From: Saprospiraceae bacterium
Lineage (GTDB): Bacteria > Bacteroidota > Bacteroidia > Chitinophagales > Saprospiraceae
NCBI GenBank assembly: GCA_028279185.1
Contig: JANQSS010000101.1
Span: 44,552-108,551, forward strand
Reading direction: 5' to 3'
Length of the DNA: 64,000 nucleotides
The translations under genes were made by a program, and so were the position numbers. The notes under the pieces were generated by a model. That model did not search any database. It was not told where the DNA came from and saw only the letters and a program-made list of their open reading frames with translations. Below are positions 19,901 through 27,788 of the stretch, piece by piece (position 1 is the first letter of the stretch; each line of letters begins with the position of its first letter).

Positions 19901-20016
19901 AACATGTCCAGAACATAAAATTTTGGTTTCTCGCTCGTGTTGGAGACTTTGTAAGTATCGTTTTTCTTCCAATACGCTTGCCATTTATTTTCGATTGTAC
20001 GCGGTTGATATTGCAT
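16930..20016 (-). CDS. leuS: leucyl-tRNA synthetase with a nuclease-like insertion
   Basis: Class I aminoacyl-tRNA synthetase that charges tRNA-Leu. HVGH (48-51) is the HIGH motif, the CP1 editing domain follows (about 230-430, with TTRPDTIYGATF), and KMSKS is at 803-807. At 1028 residues it is clearly longer than common bacterial LeuRS (860-930). The extra length sits at residues about 631-742, inside the leucine-specific region before KMSKS, where relatives of this phylum, as I recall, have only some 15 residues between FVYR and VYISKDM. The insertion reads like a DUF559/PD-(D/E)XK fold. The frame is continuous and all synthetase motifs are intact, so the enzyme should work. Confidence 0.97.
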   Translation of the reverse strand: MQYQPRTIENKWQAYWKKNDTYKVSNTSEKPKFYVLDMFPYPSGSGLHVGHPLGYIASDIISRYKRLCGFNVLHPMGFDAFGLPAEQYAIVHGIHPAKSTEKNIQRYKDQLEDIGFCFDWSREVRTSDPSYYKWTQWIFLQLFGHYYDVEANKALPISALVKAFERGGSTAVLANHSNETPFTASDWRSMSKKEQDDALMNYRLAYRKVTFVNWCEGLGTVLANDEVKDGRSERGNYPVERRPMLQWSLRITAYAERLLDSIDSLEWTPALKAMQRNWIGKSVGASILFEVEGIDEKLEIFTTRPDTIYGATFMVLAPEHPLVPVISTSEQKTEVQAYITASGSKSDRERMADKEVSGAFTGAYAINPVSEKRIPIFIAEYVLMDYGTGAIMAVPSDDTRDHAFASHFNLEIIEVVDRSAHSNATMEDKVGTLINSAIINGLSIPDAINKMITHLEQENIGQRQIQYKLRDANYSRQRYWGEPFPIVYDSEGVSFGLELSDLPLELPELSDFKPASGAKSPLARLEHWQKLDNGFIRETDTMPGFAGSSWYYLRYMDPHNEAAFAGRDAMDYWQDVDLYIGGTEHAVGHLLYSRFWHKVLFDLGKVPTSEPFKKLVNQGMIQGRSNFVYRANEQMAEYFFSKKLKEYREDVQHNYPVAGIYVDFAIPEFKLAIEIKSASKLVHLINDTYDRFQEEGWTLLGIPIEEIGKYWNNFDLFIKKIHRAREGEKPSPISPDMESTPVYISKDMVRDTNHVTAIHVDIHLVSNDKLDITKFLKASPENANALIITNEDGEYICGHAVEKMSKSKYNVINPDEVVERYGADVFRMYEMFLGPIEQSKPWDTKGIDGVSKFLHRFYGLFFTDGKFLLSETDPSTEELKILHQTIKKVSEDIERFSFNTCVSQFMIATNELKKLGCNKRGILLPLVTVLSPFAPHIAEELNALSGSDISITTASFPAYNESYLVERETDYPISINGKKRAVVAFPSDSTKEELEKRAVELEEIQKWIEGKQIRKVIVIPGRMINIVV
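17791..18126 (-). other. DUF559-like insertion domain inside leuS
   Basis: Codons 631-742 of leuS. The core has VDFAIPEFKLAIEIK, where D663, E674 and K676 match the spacing of a PD-(D/E)XK nuclease site, followed by a helix and GWTLLGIPIEEI, resembling the end of DUF559 (very-short-patch-repair-like) domains. Whether it binds or cuts nucleic acid is not known. Confidence 0.6.
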
Positions 20017-20370
20017 GCGGATTTTGCCCTGTTTTAATGACGCGCGAAATTACAAAAAATGGCCTCGGTCGTTAGTTTACCAGTTTCCGGGTTAGCATTC
20101 CTTATCTCGTTAAACGAAAAGCACTTTCTACGGTTCGGTGGCTGTCGATTGGTTAAATCATGATATAGGCAATATCAATGTGTCCGCTATCGGTATCGAA
20201 GAAGACACGCTCACGAAAGCCTTGGTGCTTGTAGCTTGAAAAGTAGCGCGACAAATAAATTCGTGTCGATCGTCCAAAATATCCATATCATCACTTACCT
20301 CAACTCTTTTAGAACAGCGCTACCATGTCGCTTTTTTATACCTTTATTCCTTAGAAATCAATCAAGCGAC
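20017..20370. other. 354-base gap upstream of leuS with a possible gene remnant
   Basis: A 37-codon plus-strand frame near 20116-20241 follows a TAA and ends in TGA. Its translation (SVAVDWLNHDIGNINVSAIG and onward) looks protein-like, but it has no usual start or promoter. It may be a decayed gene end. A one-mismatch -7 box (TAATTTCG on the minus strand) precedes leuS. Confidence 0.35.
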
Positions 20371-20814
20371 ATGATTAAATCACTTTTAAAAATTGCCGTT
20401 CTCGTTGTCATAGGTGTACTTGTATACAATTATTTTTTCGGAGACCCTGATGAAAAAGCTACCTCAGAAAAGGTTTTCAATGAGATAAAGGATGTCGGAG
20501 TTGCTGTTAAAGATTTTGTCAAAGACGAGCACCAGCGCATTAAGGATGGTAAATACAAAAAAGTCATTTCGAAAATCGATGATACACTCACCGGTATTGA
20601 GGCCAAGATTAAAAATATGGACAAAGAAACCGTGGAAGAGTATAAAAATTTGAGGCGTGAAAGTAAGCGTCTTGAAGGTGAGCTCAAGGATTTAAAGGAA
20701 GACAGTTCAGACGAATTGTCTAAAGAAGAGCGGAAATCGATTGAATCAAAATTGAAAGACCTTCTCGAAAAAACGAACGATTTTATCAAAGAAAATGTCA
20801 AGGAGGAAGAATAG
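20371..20814 (+). CDS. small membrane-anchored coiled-coil protein
   Basis: The 147-residue product, from ATG 20371, has one N-terminal membrane segment (IAVLVVIGVLVYNYFF, about 7-23). A highly charged Lys/Glu-rich helical domain follows with heptad-like spacing and should form a coiled coil. A longer frame starts upstream at 20236, but its first 45 residues are not protein-like, and membrane anchoring fits the later ATG. The function is unknown; the layout recalls YtxH-like or other small envelope proteins. It is probably monocistronic. Confidence 0.65.
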   Translation: MIKSLLKIAVLVVIGVLVYNYFFGDPDEKATSEKVFNEIKDVGVAVKDFVKDEHQRIKDGKYKKVISKIDDTLTGIEAKIKNMDKETVEEYKNLRRESKRLEGELKDLKEDSSDELSKEERKSIESKLKDLLEKTNDFIKENVKEEE

Positions 20815-20889
20815 AGAGAACAGAAGCTCCTTTGTGTTAAGAGCACCAGGCCTGTGCATTATCACCAATACTTACCTCGTTTTAATCAA

Positions 20890-21459
20890 ATGAAATTGGT
20901 TTTTGTATTCCTCATGTTCGGATTTGCCATTGGAACACCAGCGCAAATACTAAACAACCCGTCGATGGAGGGTGAGCCGATTGATGCCACGATGCCGGAT
21001 GGATGGCACGCTTGCCAGGAAGGGACTACGCCGGATATTTTGCCAGGCCCCTGGGGTGTGGAAGAGGAAGCATATGAGGGAGATACGTTTGTCGGTTTGA
21101 TAACACGTCCTAATGGTACTTATGAAGCGATTGGCCAACGCTTTTCATCACCGCTAAAAGCAAATGCTTGCTATACGATGTCAGTACTCGCAAGTCATTC
21201 TGAGTCATATGCGGGGTATAACACATCGGGCCGACTCCGGATTTGGTTGGGAACGACGAAATGCGACTACGCTCAATTGATATTGGATGTCAAATCTTTA
21301 CTACATACTGATTGGGAACGATACCCCATTCGATTCACAACTGACGAAGTCTTTGAATACATAATCATTGAATGCTATTACCCTCCAGGTAAGCACTCAT
21401 CGGCCGGTAACATATTAATAGATAAAGTTTTTGCACCTGTCATTTGTGACCGAACATAA
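20890..21459 (+). CDS. secreted jelly-roll (carbohydrate-binding-like) protein
   Basis: The 189-residue product, from ATG 20890, has a signal peptide ending near GTPAQ (about 1-20). The mature part begins ILNNPSMEG and continues with WHACQEGTTPDILPGPW and YEAIGQRFSSPL. This pattern resembles the beta-sandwich module found before OmpA domains and in CBM-like proteins of this phylum. No sorting domain is seen at its C-terminus, so periplasmic or outer-membrane location is more likely than T9SS export. No ligand can be named. Confidence 0.7.
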   Translation: MKLVFVFLMFGFAIGTPAQILNNPSMEGEPIDATMPDGWHACQEGTTPDILPGPWGVEEEAYEGDTFVGLITRPNGTYEAIGQRFSSPLKANACYTMSVLASHSESYAGYNTSGRLRIWLGTTKCDYAQLILDVKSLLHTDWERYPIRFTTDEVFEYIIIECYYPPGKHSSAGNILIDKVFAPVICDRT

Positions 21460-21501
21460 TAGTTCGACGATGTCTGTTCCTTCCATTTATGCTAAAAAAC
21501 T

Positions 21502-21509
21502 TAGCTTTG
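21502..21509 (+). promoter_or_regulatory. -7 promoter box upstream of the DUF3098-uppP-truB-gld run
   Basis: TAGCTTTG matches TAnnTTTG in full, 26 bases before the DUF3098 ATG. A short inverted repeat, CCCTC at 21512-21516 with GAGGG a few bases on, lies in the leader. This may be the promoter for the whole run that ends with DUF4340. Confidence 0.55.
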
Positions 21510-21535
21510 TACCCTCCTGTAAATGAGGGATTCAA

Positions 21536-21871
21536 ATGGCAAAGGAAAATAAATCACAAAAAAAAGTAGTCAAAACAGTAAAGACCATCTCTAGTGATAG
21601 TAAGAAAGCATCAGTGTCTAAGGCATCTCGTTCGACTAAATCCTCAGGATCAAAGGCCGTACCGTTGATTTTTGACAAGCAAAACTACATTTTCATGGGT
21701 GTAGGCGTGCTGTTTATTGCTCTCGGTTTGATACTAATGAGTGGCGGTGGAAGTGATTCGCCTGAAGTGTTTGATAGTGAACGCATATATAGTTTTGGAC
21801 GAATTACATTGGCTCCTTTCCTCATAATTATCGGACTGCTTGTAGAAGTCTACGCTATTTTCAAAAAATAA
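21536..21871 (+). CDS. DUF3098 membrane protein
   Basis: The 111-residue product has a Lys/Ser-rich N-terminal half and two membrane segments in the C-terminal half (about 52-70 and 90-108), separated by GGGSDSPEVFDSERIYSFGRI. This matches the DUF3098 family, which in Bacteroidota commonly lies between ftsX and uppP. Here ftsX is absent from the window, but uppP follows after 9 bases. The function is unknown; genomic company suggests a role in the envelope or cell division. Confidence 0.85.
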   Translation: MAKENKSQKKVVKTVKTISSDSKKASVSKASRSTKSSGSKAVPLIFDKQNYIFMGVGVLFIALGLILMSGGGSDSPEVFDSERIYSFGRITLAPFLIIIGLLVEVYAIFKK

Positions 21872-21880
21872 ATTTCCAGA

Positions 21881-22663
21881 ATGCACGAATGGCTCGAGGC
21901 CTTAATCCTTGGAATTGTTCAAGGACTGACTGAATTTTTGCCTGTCAGCAGTAGCGGCCATTTAGAGATTGCCAAATACATTTTAGGGGATGATAGTCTT
22001 GGGCAGCAGAGTCTTTTAATGACAATCACCTTGCATGCCGCAACGGCTTTGGCTACAATTGTTGTTTACAAGAAGGATGTGAAGAAGTTAGCCAAAGGGA
22101 CGATGCAAAGACAACGGCCTGAAATTGCATATGCAATCAAAATAATTTTATCTATGATTCCTGCTGTTCTAATTGGACTCCTATTGGAAAAAGAGATAGA
22201 AGGCCTGTTTGACAGAAATATGACGCTTGTAGCTTCCATGCTTGTGGTTACTGGAATAATATTGTTGCTGTCTGAATTGTTAAATCGAGGTAGCCGACCG
22301 CTGACCAATGCTGATGCTCTTTTGATCGGTGTGGCTCAGGCCATTGCAATAATGCCTGGAATTAGCCGATCAGGAGCTACCATCGGTGTGGCCTTGTTGT
22401 TAGGAAAGAATAAGTCAGAGGCAGCTCGATTTTCGTTCCTTATGGTCATCCCGCTTATTTTTGGTAAAATGATTAAGGAGATTATCGACGGTGATTTTAC
22501 ACATGTTAATATGAATGTACTACCACTAATTGTTGGGTTTTTGGCCGCATTTTTTACAGGATGGCTTGCCTGCAAATGGATCATTTCGATCGTCCGAAAT
22601 TCCAAACTTCGTTACTTCGCCATTTATTGTTTTGTTGTTGCTATGCTATTATGGATACTTTAA
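21881..22663 (+). CDS. uppP: undecaprenyl-diphosphate phosphatase
   Basis: Integral membrane enzyme of 260 residues that dephosphorylates undecaprenyl diphosphate, recycling the lipid carrier for peptidoglycan and O-antigen synthesis. Catalytic motifs are present: GLTEFLPVSSSGHL near residue 15-28 and PGISRSGAT near 157-165. Multiple membrane helices span the rest. The final codons overlap the truB start by 13 bases. Confidence 0.97.
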   Translation: MHEWLEALILGIVQGLTEFLPVSSSGHLEIAKYILGDDSLGQQSLLMTITLHAATALATIVVYKKDVKKLAKGTMQRQRPEIAYAIKIILSMIPAVLIGLLLEKEIEGLFDRNMTLVASMLVVTGIILLLSELLNRGSRPLTNADALLIGVAQAIAIMPGISRSGATIGVALLLGKNKSEAARFSFLMVIPLIFGKMIKEIIDGDFTHVNMNVLPLIVGFLAAFFTGWLACKWIISIVRNSKLRYFAIYCFVVAMLLWIL

Positions 22664-23406
22664 ATACGATAAAATATCTCATAAAAAATCACAAGTTGGA
22701 GCACATCGATTGGTCCAATGGAGTATTTGTACCTGTTGACAAACCAAAACAATGGACGTCTTTTGATGTGGTCAACAAAATACGATATCGTTTAAAGCAT
22801 CTGACAGGTAAAAAGAAATTTAAGGTTGGGCATGCAGGTACACTTGATCCTTTAGCCACTGGATTGTTAATTATAGGATGTGGAAAAGCCACAAAAGCAA
22901 TGGATCAGGTATCCTCCACCTATAAAAGATATACTGGAGTCATAACATTAGGCGGAACGACTCCTACATTTGACGCCGAAATGCATGTTGAAAAAAACTA
23001 TCCGATTGATCATATTTCATCCGAGATGATATCGAATGCCGAAGCACATTTCACCGGGAGTCAATCGCAAATTCCACCGATCTACTCCGCGATAAAAAAG
23101 AATGGAAAACCACTCTACATTTATGCGCGAAAAGGCGAGGGTGTTACGTTAGAACCAAGGCCGATAGAAATTAGTGAACTGCAATTAGTGCGAGAATCGG
23201 TAAACACACTTTCATTTAATTGTCTTTGTTCTAAGGGGACGTACATACGCTCATTGGCACATGATATAGGAAAATATTTGGACAGTGGAGCCTATCTGTC
23301 AGAACTTTGCCGCGAAACAGTGGGGGAATTTAAATTGAAGGATGCCTGGAATTTAGATGTATTGATTGAAGTTATGGAAAGTCAAAAAACGGATACATGT
23401 CGATAA
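22651..23406 (+). CDS. truB: tRNA pseudouridine-55 synthase
   Basis: The 251-residue enzyme makes pseudouridine 55 in tRNA T-loops. Signature segments are VDKPKQWTSFDVV, GHAGTLDPLATGLL (catalytic Asp in TLDPLA) and CSKGTYIRSLAHDIG. ATG 22651 overlaps the end of uppP and gives the usual family N-terminus; a longer frame upstream is only uppP read out of frame. Its stop overlaps the gldA start by 10 bases, so it is translationally linked on both sides. Confidence 0.97.
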   Translation: MDTLNTIKYLIKNHKLEHIDWSNGVFVPVDKPKQWTSFDVVNKIRYRLKHLTGKKKFKVGHAGTLDPLATGLLIIGCGKATKAMDQVSSTYKRYTGVITLGGTTPTFDAEMHVEKNYPIDHISSEMISNAEAHFTGSQSQIPPIYSAIKKNGKPLYIYARKGEGVTLEPRPIEISELQLVRESVNTLSFNCLCSKGTYIRSLAHDIGKYLDSGAYLSELCRETVGEFKLKDAWNLDVLIEVMESQKTDTCR

Positions 23407-24305
23407 AGGTCTCCAAATTAACTAAGCGTTATGGAGAGCAGCTTGCTGCAAATAACCTCTCGTTTGAAGTAAATAGAGGGCAGATATGCGGCTTCCTTGG
23501 ACCAAATGGTGCAGGTAAGACCACGACAATGAAAATGTTGTCATGCTACACAATTCCGACATCCGGATCAGCGTATGTAGCGGGATTTGACGTTGAGAAG
23601 AATCCACATGAGGTGAGATCTAATCTAGGCTATTTACCTGAGCACAATCCGCTTTACAAGAATATGTACGTGAAGGAATATCTCCATTTTGTTGGTCAAC
23701 TTTTTCGGGTTAGCGAAGTCAAAAAAAGGGTAGATGAATTAATTGAAGTGACAGGTCTCACAAAGGAACAGCATAAACGCATACAGTCCCTTTCAAAAGG
23801 TTATCGCCAGCGTGTTGGATTGGCCCAAGCCATTATACATGATCCCGATGTCCTGGTTTTAGATGAACCTACTTCAGGTCTTGATCCAAATCAACTGGCT
23901 GAAATTCGACAGCTAATTCAACACCTAGGGCAAAATAAGACGGTTTTATTTTCATCTCACATAATGCAGGAGGTCGAGGCAATTTGCGACCGTATCATTA
24001 TTATTAACAATGGAAACTTGGTAGCTGATGAATCAAAAGATGTACTGAAAAATAGACTAGCGGGAAATCAGCGTGTAGAGTTATTGTTCGAACGCGCTCC
24101 TCAAAAAAACATCCTTGAAAAGCTCTCCGTTGTACAAAGTATAAAGCAACGAGGGCAGAACGGTTTCGTGATCTGGTCAAAAGGAGAAACGGATATCAGA
24201 CGTGAGCTATTTTTGTTTGCTAAGCAAAATAACTATATAATTCTCGAAATGAAAGAATTAGATGTATCCGTCGAATCCGTATTCCAACAATTGACATCAA
24301 AATAG
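23397..24305 (+). CDS. gldA: gliding motility-type ABC transporter ATP-binding protein GldA
   Basis: ABC ATPase of 302 residues: Walker A GPNGAGKTT (35-43), a variant signature LSKGYRQR (132-139), Walker B VLVLDEPTSG (about 152-161) and the switch His in LFSSHIMQE. The sequence KLTKRYGEQLAANNLSFEV and the C-terminal 80-residue domain fit GldA, which works with GldF and GldG as an ABC complex needed for gliding in flavobacteria. It overlaps truB and is followed after 9 bases by gldF. Confidence 0.93.
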   Translation: MSIKVSKLTKRYGEQLAANNLSFEVNRGQICGFLGPNGAGKTTTMKMLSCYTIPTSGSAYVAGFDVEKNPHEVRSNLGYLPEHNPLYKNMYVKEYLHFVGQLFRVSEVKKRVDELIEVTGLTKEQHKRIQSLSKGYRQRVGLAQAIIHDPDVLVLDEPTSGLDPNQLAEIRQLIQHLGQNKTVLFSSHIMQEVEAICDRIIIINNGNLVADESKDVLKNRLAGNQRVELLFERAPQKNILEKLSVVQSIKQRGQNGFVIWSKGETDIRRELFLFAKQNNYIILEMKELDVSVESVFQQLTSK

Positions 24306-24314
24306 GAGTAGCGA

Positions 24315-25049
24315 ATGTGGGGATTATATAAAAAAGAAATAAATACTTTTTTCAGTAGCCTTATAGGGTATATTACAATAGGAATATTTTTATTGATCCT
24401 AGGCCTCATGATGTGGGTGTTTCCGGATTTCAATTTATTACACTTTCCTGTTGTTACACTAGAACCTTTATTTGCTATTGCGCCTTTTGTATTTATGTTT
24501 CTTATGCCTGCGCTGACGATGAGTTCGATAGCAGAAGAAAAGCAACAGGGTACATTCGAATTGCTTGTAACGAAACCTATTTCCGATTCACATCTGGTTT
24601 TGTCAAAGTATTTTGCCACCATGACCCTGGCGGTGGTTGCCATTCTTCCGACAGGGCTTTATTATTATACAATGTACCAGCTAGGGTCGCCAATTGGGAA
24701 TATTGATTCAGGCCAGATTATCGGATCATACATTGGATTATTTTTGTTGACAGGCGTTTTCGCGGCCATTGGAATATTTGGATCATCACTGAGTTACAAT
24801 CAGATTGTCGGATTTATTGTTGCTTTTTTTCTATGCTTTATTATGTACTGGGGTTTTTCACTTATGAGTTCTTTCCCAATTTTTATTGGTGGCTTGGATT
24901 ATTTTATTGAAAAATTAGGCATTGAATATCATTATCTTTCGATTAGTAGGGGGTTAATTGATACTCGAGACGTCATATATTTCGTATCCATGATTGCCTT
25001 GTTTCTGGTCTTAACATTATTTTCATTATCAACACGAAATTGGCGATAA
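24315..25049 (+). CDS. gldF: gliding motility-type ABC transporter permease GldF
   Basis: Permease of 244 residues of the ABC-2 type with six likely membrane helices. The N-terminal YKKEINTFFSSLIGYITIGIF and the segment SIAEEKQQGTFELLVTKPIS are typical of GldF and related proteins. It forms the membrane channel with GldG. One base separates its stop from the gldG ATG. Confidence 0.93.
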   Translation: MWGLYKKEINTFFSSLIGYITIGIFLLILGLMMWVFPDFNLLHFPVVTLEPLFAIAPFVFMFLMPALTMSSIAEEKQQGTFELLVTKPISDSHLVLSKYFATMTLAVVAILPTGLYYYTMYQLGSPIGNIDSGQIIGSYIGLFLLTGVFAAIGIFGSSLSYNQIVGFIVAFFLCFIMYWGFSLMSSFPIFIGGLDYFIEKLGIEYHYLSISRGLIDTRDVIYFVSMIALFLVLTLFSLSTRNWR

Positions 25050-25050
25050 T

Positions 25051-26745
25051 ATGAAGAGCAGACATCATGCTTTAATTAATTTATTCCTTGTTCTGGCAAT
25101 TATAGTGGTCTTGAATGCTGCTGGGAAATATGTCTATCATACATTCGATTTGACGGAAGATGGTCGATTTACATTGACTGAAACAACCAATGATCTATTG
25201 GAGAATCTCAAGAGCCCAATTTATGCCCAAGTGTTGTTGACCGGAGAATTGCCATTGGAGTTTCAGCGTCTTCAAACGGCTACTATGGACATGCTTGAAC
25301 GGTATAAGAAATTGAGCGGTGGACTCCTGGAGTATGAAGTCATTGATCCGGGTGAAGGTAGTACGGAACAAATCAACAAAAAGCGCGAAGACCTGTCGAA
25401 AGAGGGTATATTTCCAATTAATATCCGTGTCGTAGATACAGATGAAAAATCAGAACAAATTATATATCCTTATGTGCTCTTTCGTGCGGGTACGCGGGTT
25501 CTTTCTGTAAATGTCTTAGAGAATGAAGCTGTGGCCGTAAGTCCTGATGTTCAACTAAACAACTCTATTGGATTACTGGAATATAAGTACTCCAATGCTG
25601 TACAAAAATTAAGTCGGCTCAATCAAACCAATATTGCATTTCTCGCTGGCCATGGCGAGTTGGACAAACTTCAGACCATAGATTTGGAAAATGAATTACG
25701 TAAATTTCATAATACCGGTCGTCTTTATTTAGACAGCACGTATCGGATTGATCCGCGGCTAGACTTAGTTATCATTCCGAACCCAACACGACCATTTTCT
25801 GAACAGCATAAGTTCATGATCGATCAATATTTGATGAAAGGGGGTAACATCATTTGGTTGGTGGATAAATTGGATATTGGCATGGATAGCCTCCGACAAA
25901 ATCAGCGTTATGTTCCTTTTGATATAAACCTCAATTTGGACGATTTTTTCTTCCGTAATGGGATTCGGATTAATTCTGATTTAGTTCAGGACCTGGAATG
26001 TACACGTGTGCCATTGACAGCAAATCAAAATTCTGGAGCCCAATCTCGATATGAGTTATATAAGTGGTATTATCATATTCTGGCTATGCCGACTGCGGGG
26101 CATGCTATTACGAACAATTTGGATCGTGTTAACTTGTTGTTTCCGAGTACGATTGATACTTTAAAGACCAAGTTTAATGTCAAGAAAACAGTCTTATTGA
26201 CTTCTTCCCCTTATGCGCGGTTTCAATTGACTCCTGTCCAGTTAGATTTAAATTCGGTTAGAGTACCAATCGTTCCAGAAAAATTTAATAAACCGCGTCT
26301 GCCAGTTGGAGTGTTGCTTGAAGGCACATTTGCATCACTTTATGAAAACCGCGTCACAGAAGGTATGTTACAAGGTTTGGAAGAATTGGGTGAAACATTC
26401 CATCCTAAAAGTAAGCCCGCAAAAATGCTCGTCATTTCAGATGGGGATATGATACGTAATCGATTGAAGGCATCTGGAAAAGAGTTTTGGCCACTTGGTT
26501 ACAACCTATTTGAGAGGCGTGCATTCGCAAATAAGGAATTTATATTGAATAGTATTGAATACATGATTGGAAATGGCGATGTGCTACAATCTCGAACAAA
26601 AGAGGTGAAGCTCCGATTGTTGAATTCTGTTAAGGCGTCCAGTGAAAAGTTAAAATGGCAATTAATCAATGTTTTGTTTCCAATTCTCGCTTTAATCATT
26701 TTTGGTGTAGTTTTTCAATTCATTCGGCGTCGAAAATATAGCTAA
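25051..26745 (+). CDS. gldG: gliding motility-associated ABC transporter substrate-binding protein GldG
   Basis: The 564-residue protein has an N-terminal membrane anchor (about 8-26), a large extracytoplasmic region of the GldG/ABC_transp_aux type, and a C-terminal membrane helix (about 540-557) followed by RRRKYS. Typical segments are FDLTEDGRFTLTETT near residue 30, FLAGHGELD, and GGNIIWLVDKLD. It is the periplasmic partner of GldAF; the cargo of this transporter is not known for any organism to my knowledge. Confidence 0.93.
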   Translation: MKSRHHALINLFLVLAIIVVLNAAGKYVYHTFDLTEDGRFTLTETTNDLLENLKSPIYAQVLLTGELPLEFQRLQTATMDMLERYKKLSGGLLEYEVIDPGEGSTEQINKKREDLSKEGIFPINIRVVDTDEKSEQIIYPYVLFRAGTRVLSVNVLENEAVAVSPDVQLNNSIGLLEYKYSNAVQKLSRLNQTNIAFLAGHGELDKLQTIDLENELRKFHNTGRLYLDSTYRIDPRLDLVIIPNPTRPFSEQHKFMIDQYLMKGGNIIWLVDKLDIGMDSLRQNQRYVPFDINLNLDDFFFRNGIRINSDLVQDLECTRVPLTANQNSGAQSRYELYKWYYHILAMPTAGHAITNNLDRVNLLFPSTIDTLKTKFNVKKTVLLTSSPYARFQLTPVQLDLNSVRVPIVPEKFNKPRLPVGVLLEGTFASLYENRVTEGMLQGLEELGETFHPKSKPAKMLVISDGDMIRNRLKASGKEFWPLGYNLFERRAFANKEFILNSIEYMIGNGDVLQSRTKEVKLRLLNSVKASSEKLKWQLINVLFPILALIIFGVVFQFIRRRKYS

Positions 26746-26756
26746 ACTCAAATTAT

Positions 26757-27758
26757 ATGAAACGAACAACTCTATTTCTGTTACTACTTCTATTGCTGGT
26801 TGGAGGATATTTTTTCTTTAGCAAATCAAGCACAGAACTTAAAATGGAGCGATTAGCAGAAGATAGAAAGTTTGTAGTAGACGATATTGATGAAGTAAAG
26901 AAGATATTTATTGCTTATCGAGACAAACCTTCTGTAACTCTGACTAAGGAGAAGGATAAGTGGCGGTTGGATGAAAAATATGATGCCAATCCTTACGTAA
27001 TGGAGGGCATTTTAGAAGTATTGAAAAGAGCACGGATTCAATTTGTTCCGACAGAAGCCGAGGTGGAATCCACTTTACCAGTTCTAGCGGCAAAAGGCAT
27101 TAAAATCGAGGCTTATGATAAAAATGACGAAAAACTGTTGGGGTATTACATAGGTGGGGTTACGCAAAATGAAAAAGGGACTCATTTTTTTAAAGAAGGA
27201 GCAGACAAAACATTTGTCATGGAGTTACCCTATGGTGAAACCAATATTCGGCAGCGTTTTGAGATTCGCTACGATGATTGGAAAACGAGACTCATATTTG
27301 CTGACAGAATTGAAGAAATAAAATCTGTGAAGGTAGATTACCCAAAAGCACCAACTCACGGCTATGTCATCGAACGCAAGGAAGATGAATTCACAATTAG
27401 GCCTTCCGTTTTGGATCAACCAAAAAATGCTGGTGAATTGAAACCTTCCGTGTTTGAAAAGTATTTAGTAACCTTTAAGGGGGTCAACTATGCTGAATTC
27501 ATAAACGAAGCAGTGGTAAAAGACTCTGTGTTAGCTACGCCGCCTTTTATGACAACGGAGCTGGTTAATGTGCACAATGACACGGCGAGACTGGCACTTT
27601 GGCCTAAACGAGCGCTAATTTCGACACCGATGCAAGCACATGATAAGGGACAAGAATATTTTAGTTATTTTGCCTTGAATAATCATGGTGATTTTGGAAC
27701 CGTGCAACACCACGTTGTTCGAGGTACGATAGGTGGATATGACGGATTTTTTAAATAA
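26757..27758 (+). CDS. DUF4340 envelope protein linked to gldAFG
   Basis: The 333-residue product has one N-terminal membrane anchor (about 4-20) followed by a periplasmic domain with the features of DUF4340: VKKIFIAYRDKPSVTLTKEKDKWRL, then VLAAKGIKIEAYDKND and later FVMELPYGETNIRQRF. DUF4340 proteins are found widely beside GldG-type ABC genes, which suggests they form part of the same complex. It starts 11 bases after gldG, clearly in the same operon. Confidence 0.85.
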   Translation: MKRTTLFLLLLLLLVGGYFFFSKSSTELKMERLAEDRKFVVDDIDEVKKIFIAYRDKPSVTLTKEKDKWRLDEKYDANPYVMEGILEVLKRARIQFVPTEAEVESTLPVLAAKGIKIEAYDKNDEKLLGYYIGGVTQNEKGTHFFKEGADKTFVMELPYGETNIRQRFEIRYDDWKTRLIFADRIEEIKSVKVDYPKAPTHGYVIERKEDEFTIRPSVLDQPKNAGELKPSVFEKYLVTFKGVNYAEFINEAVVKDSVLATPPFMTTELVNVHNDTARLALWPKRALISTPMQAHDKGQEYFSYFALNNHGDFGTVQHHVVRGTIGGYDGFFK

Positions 27759-27788
27759 ATCAACAGACTGTTGACTATCTGAATAGTT

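Noticed and set aside
22561..22650. Upstream extension of truB
   Set aside because: These codons are uppP read in another frame; ATG 22651 gives the normal TruB N-terminus.
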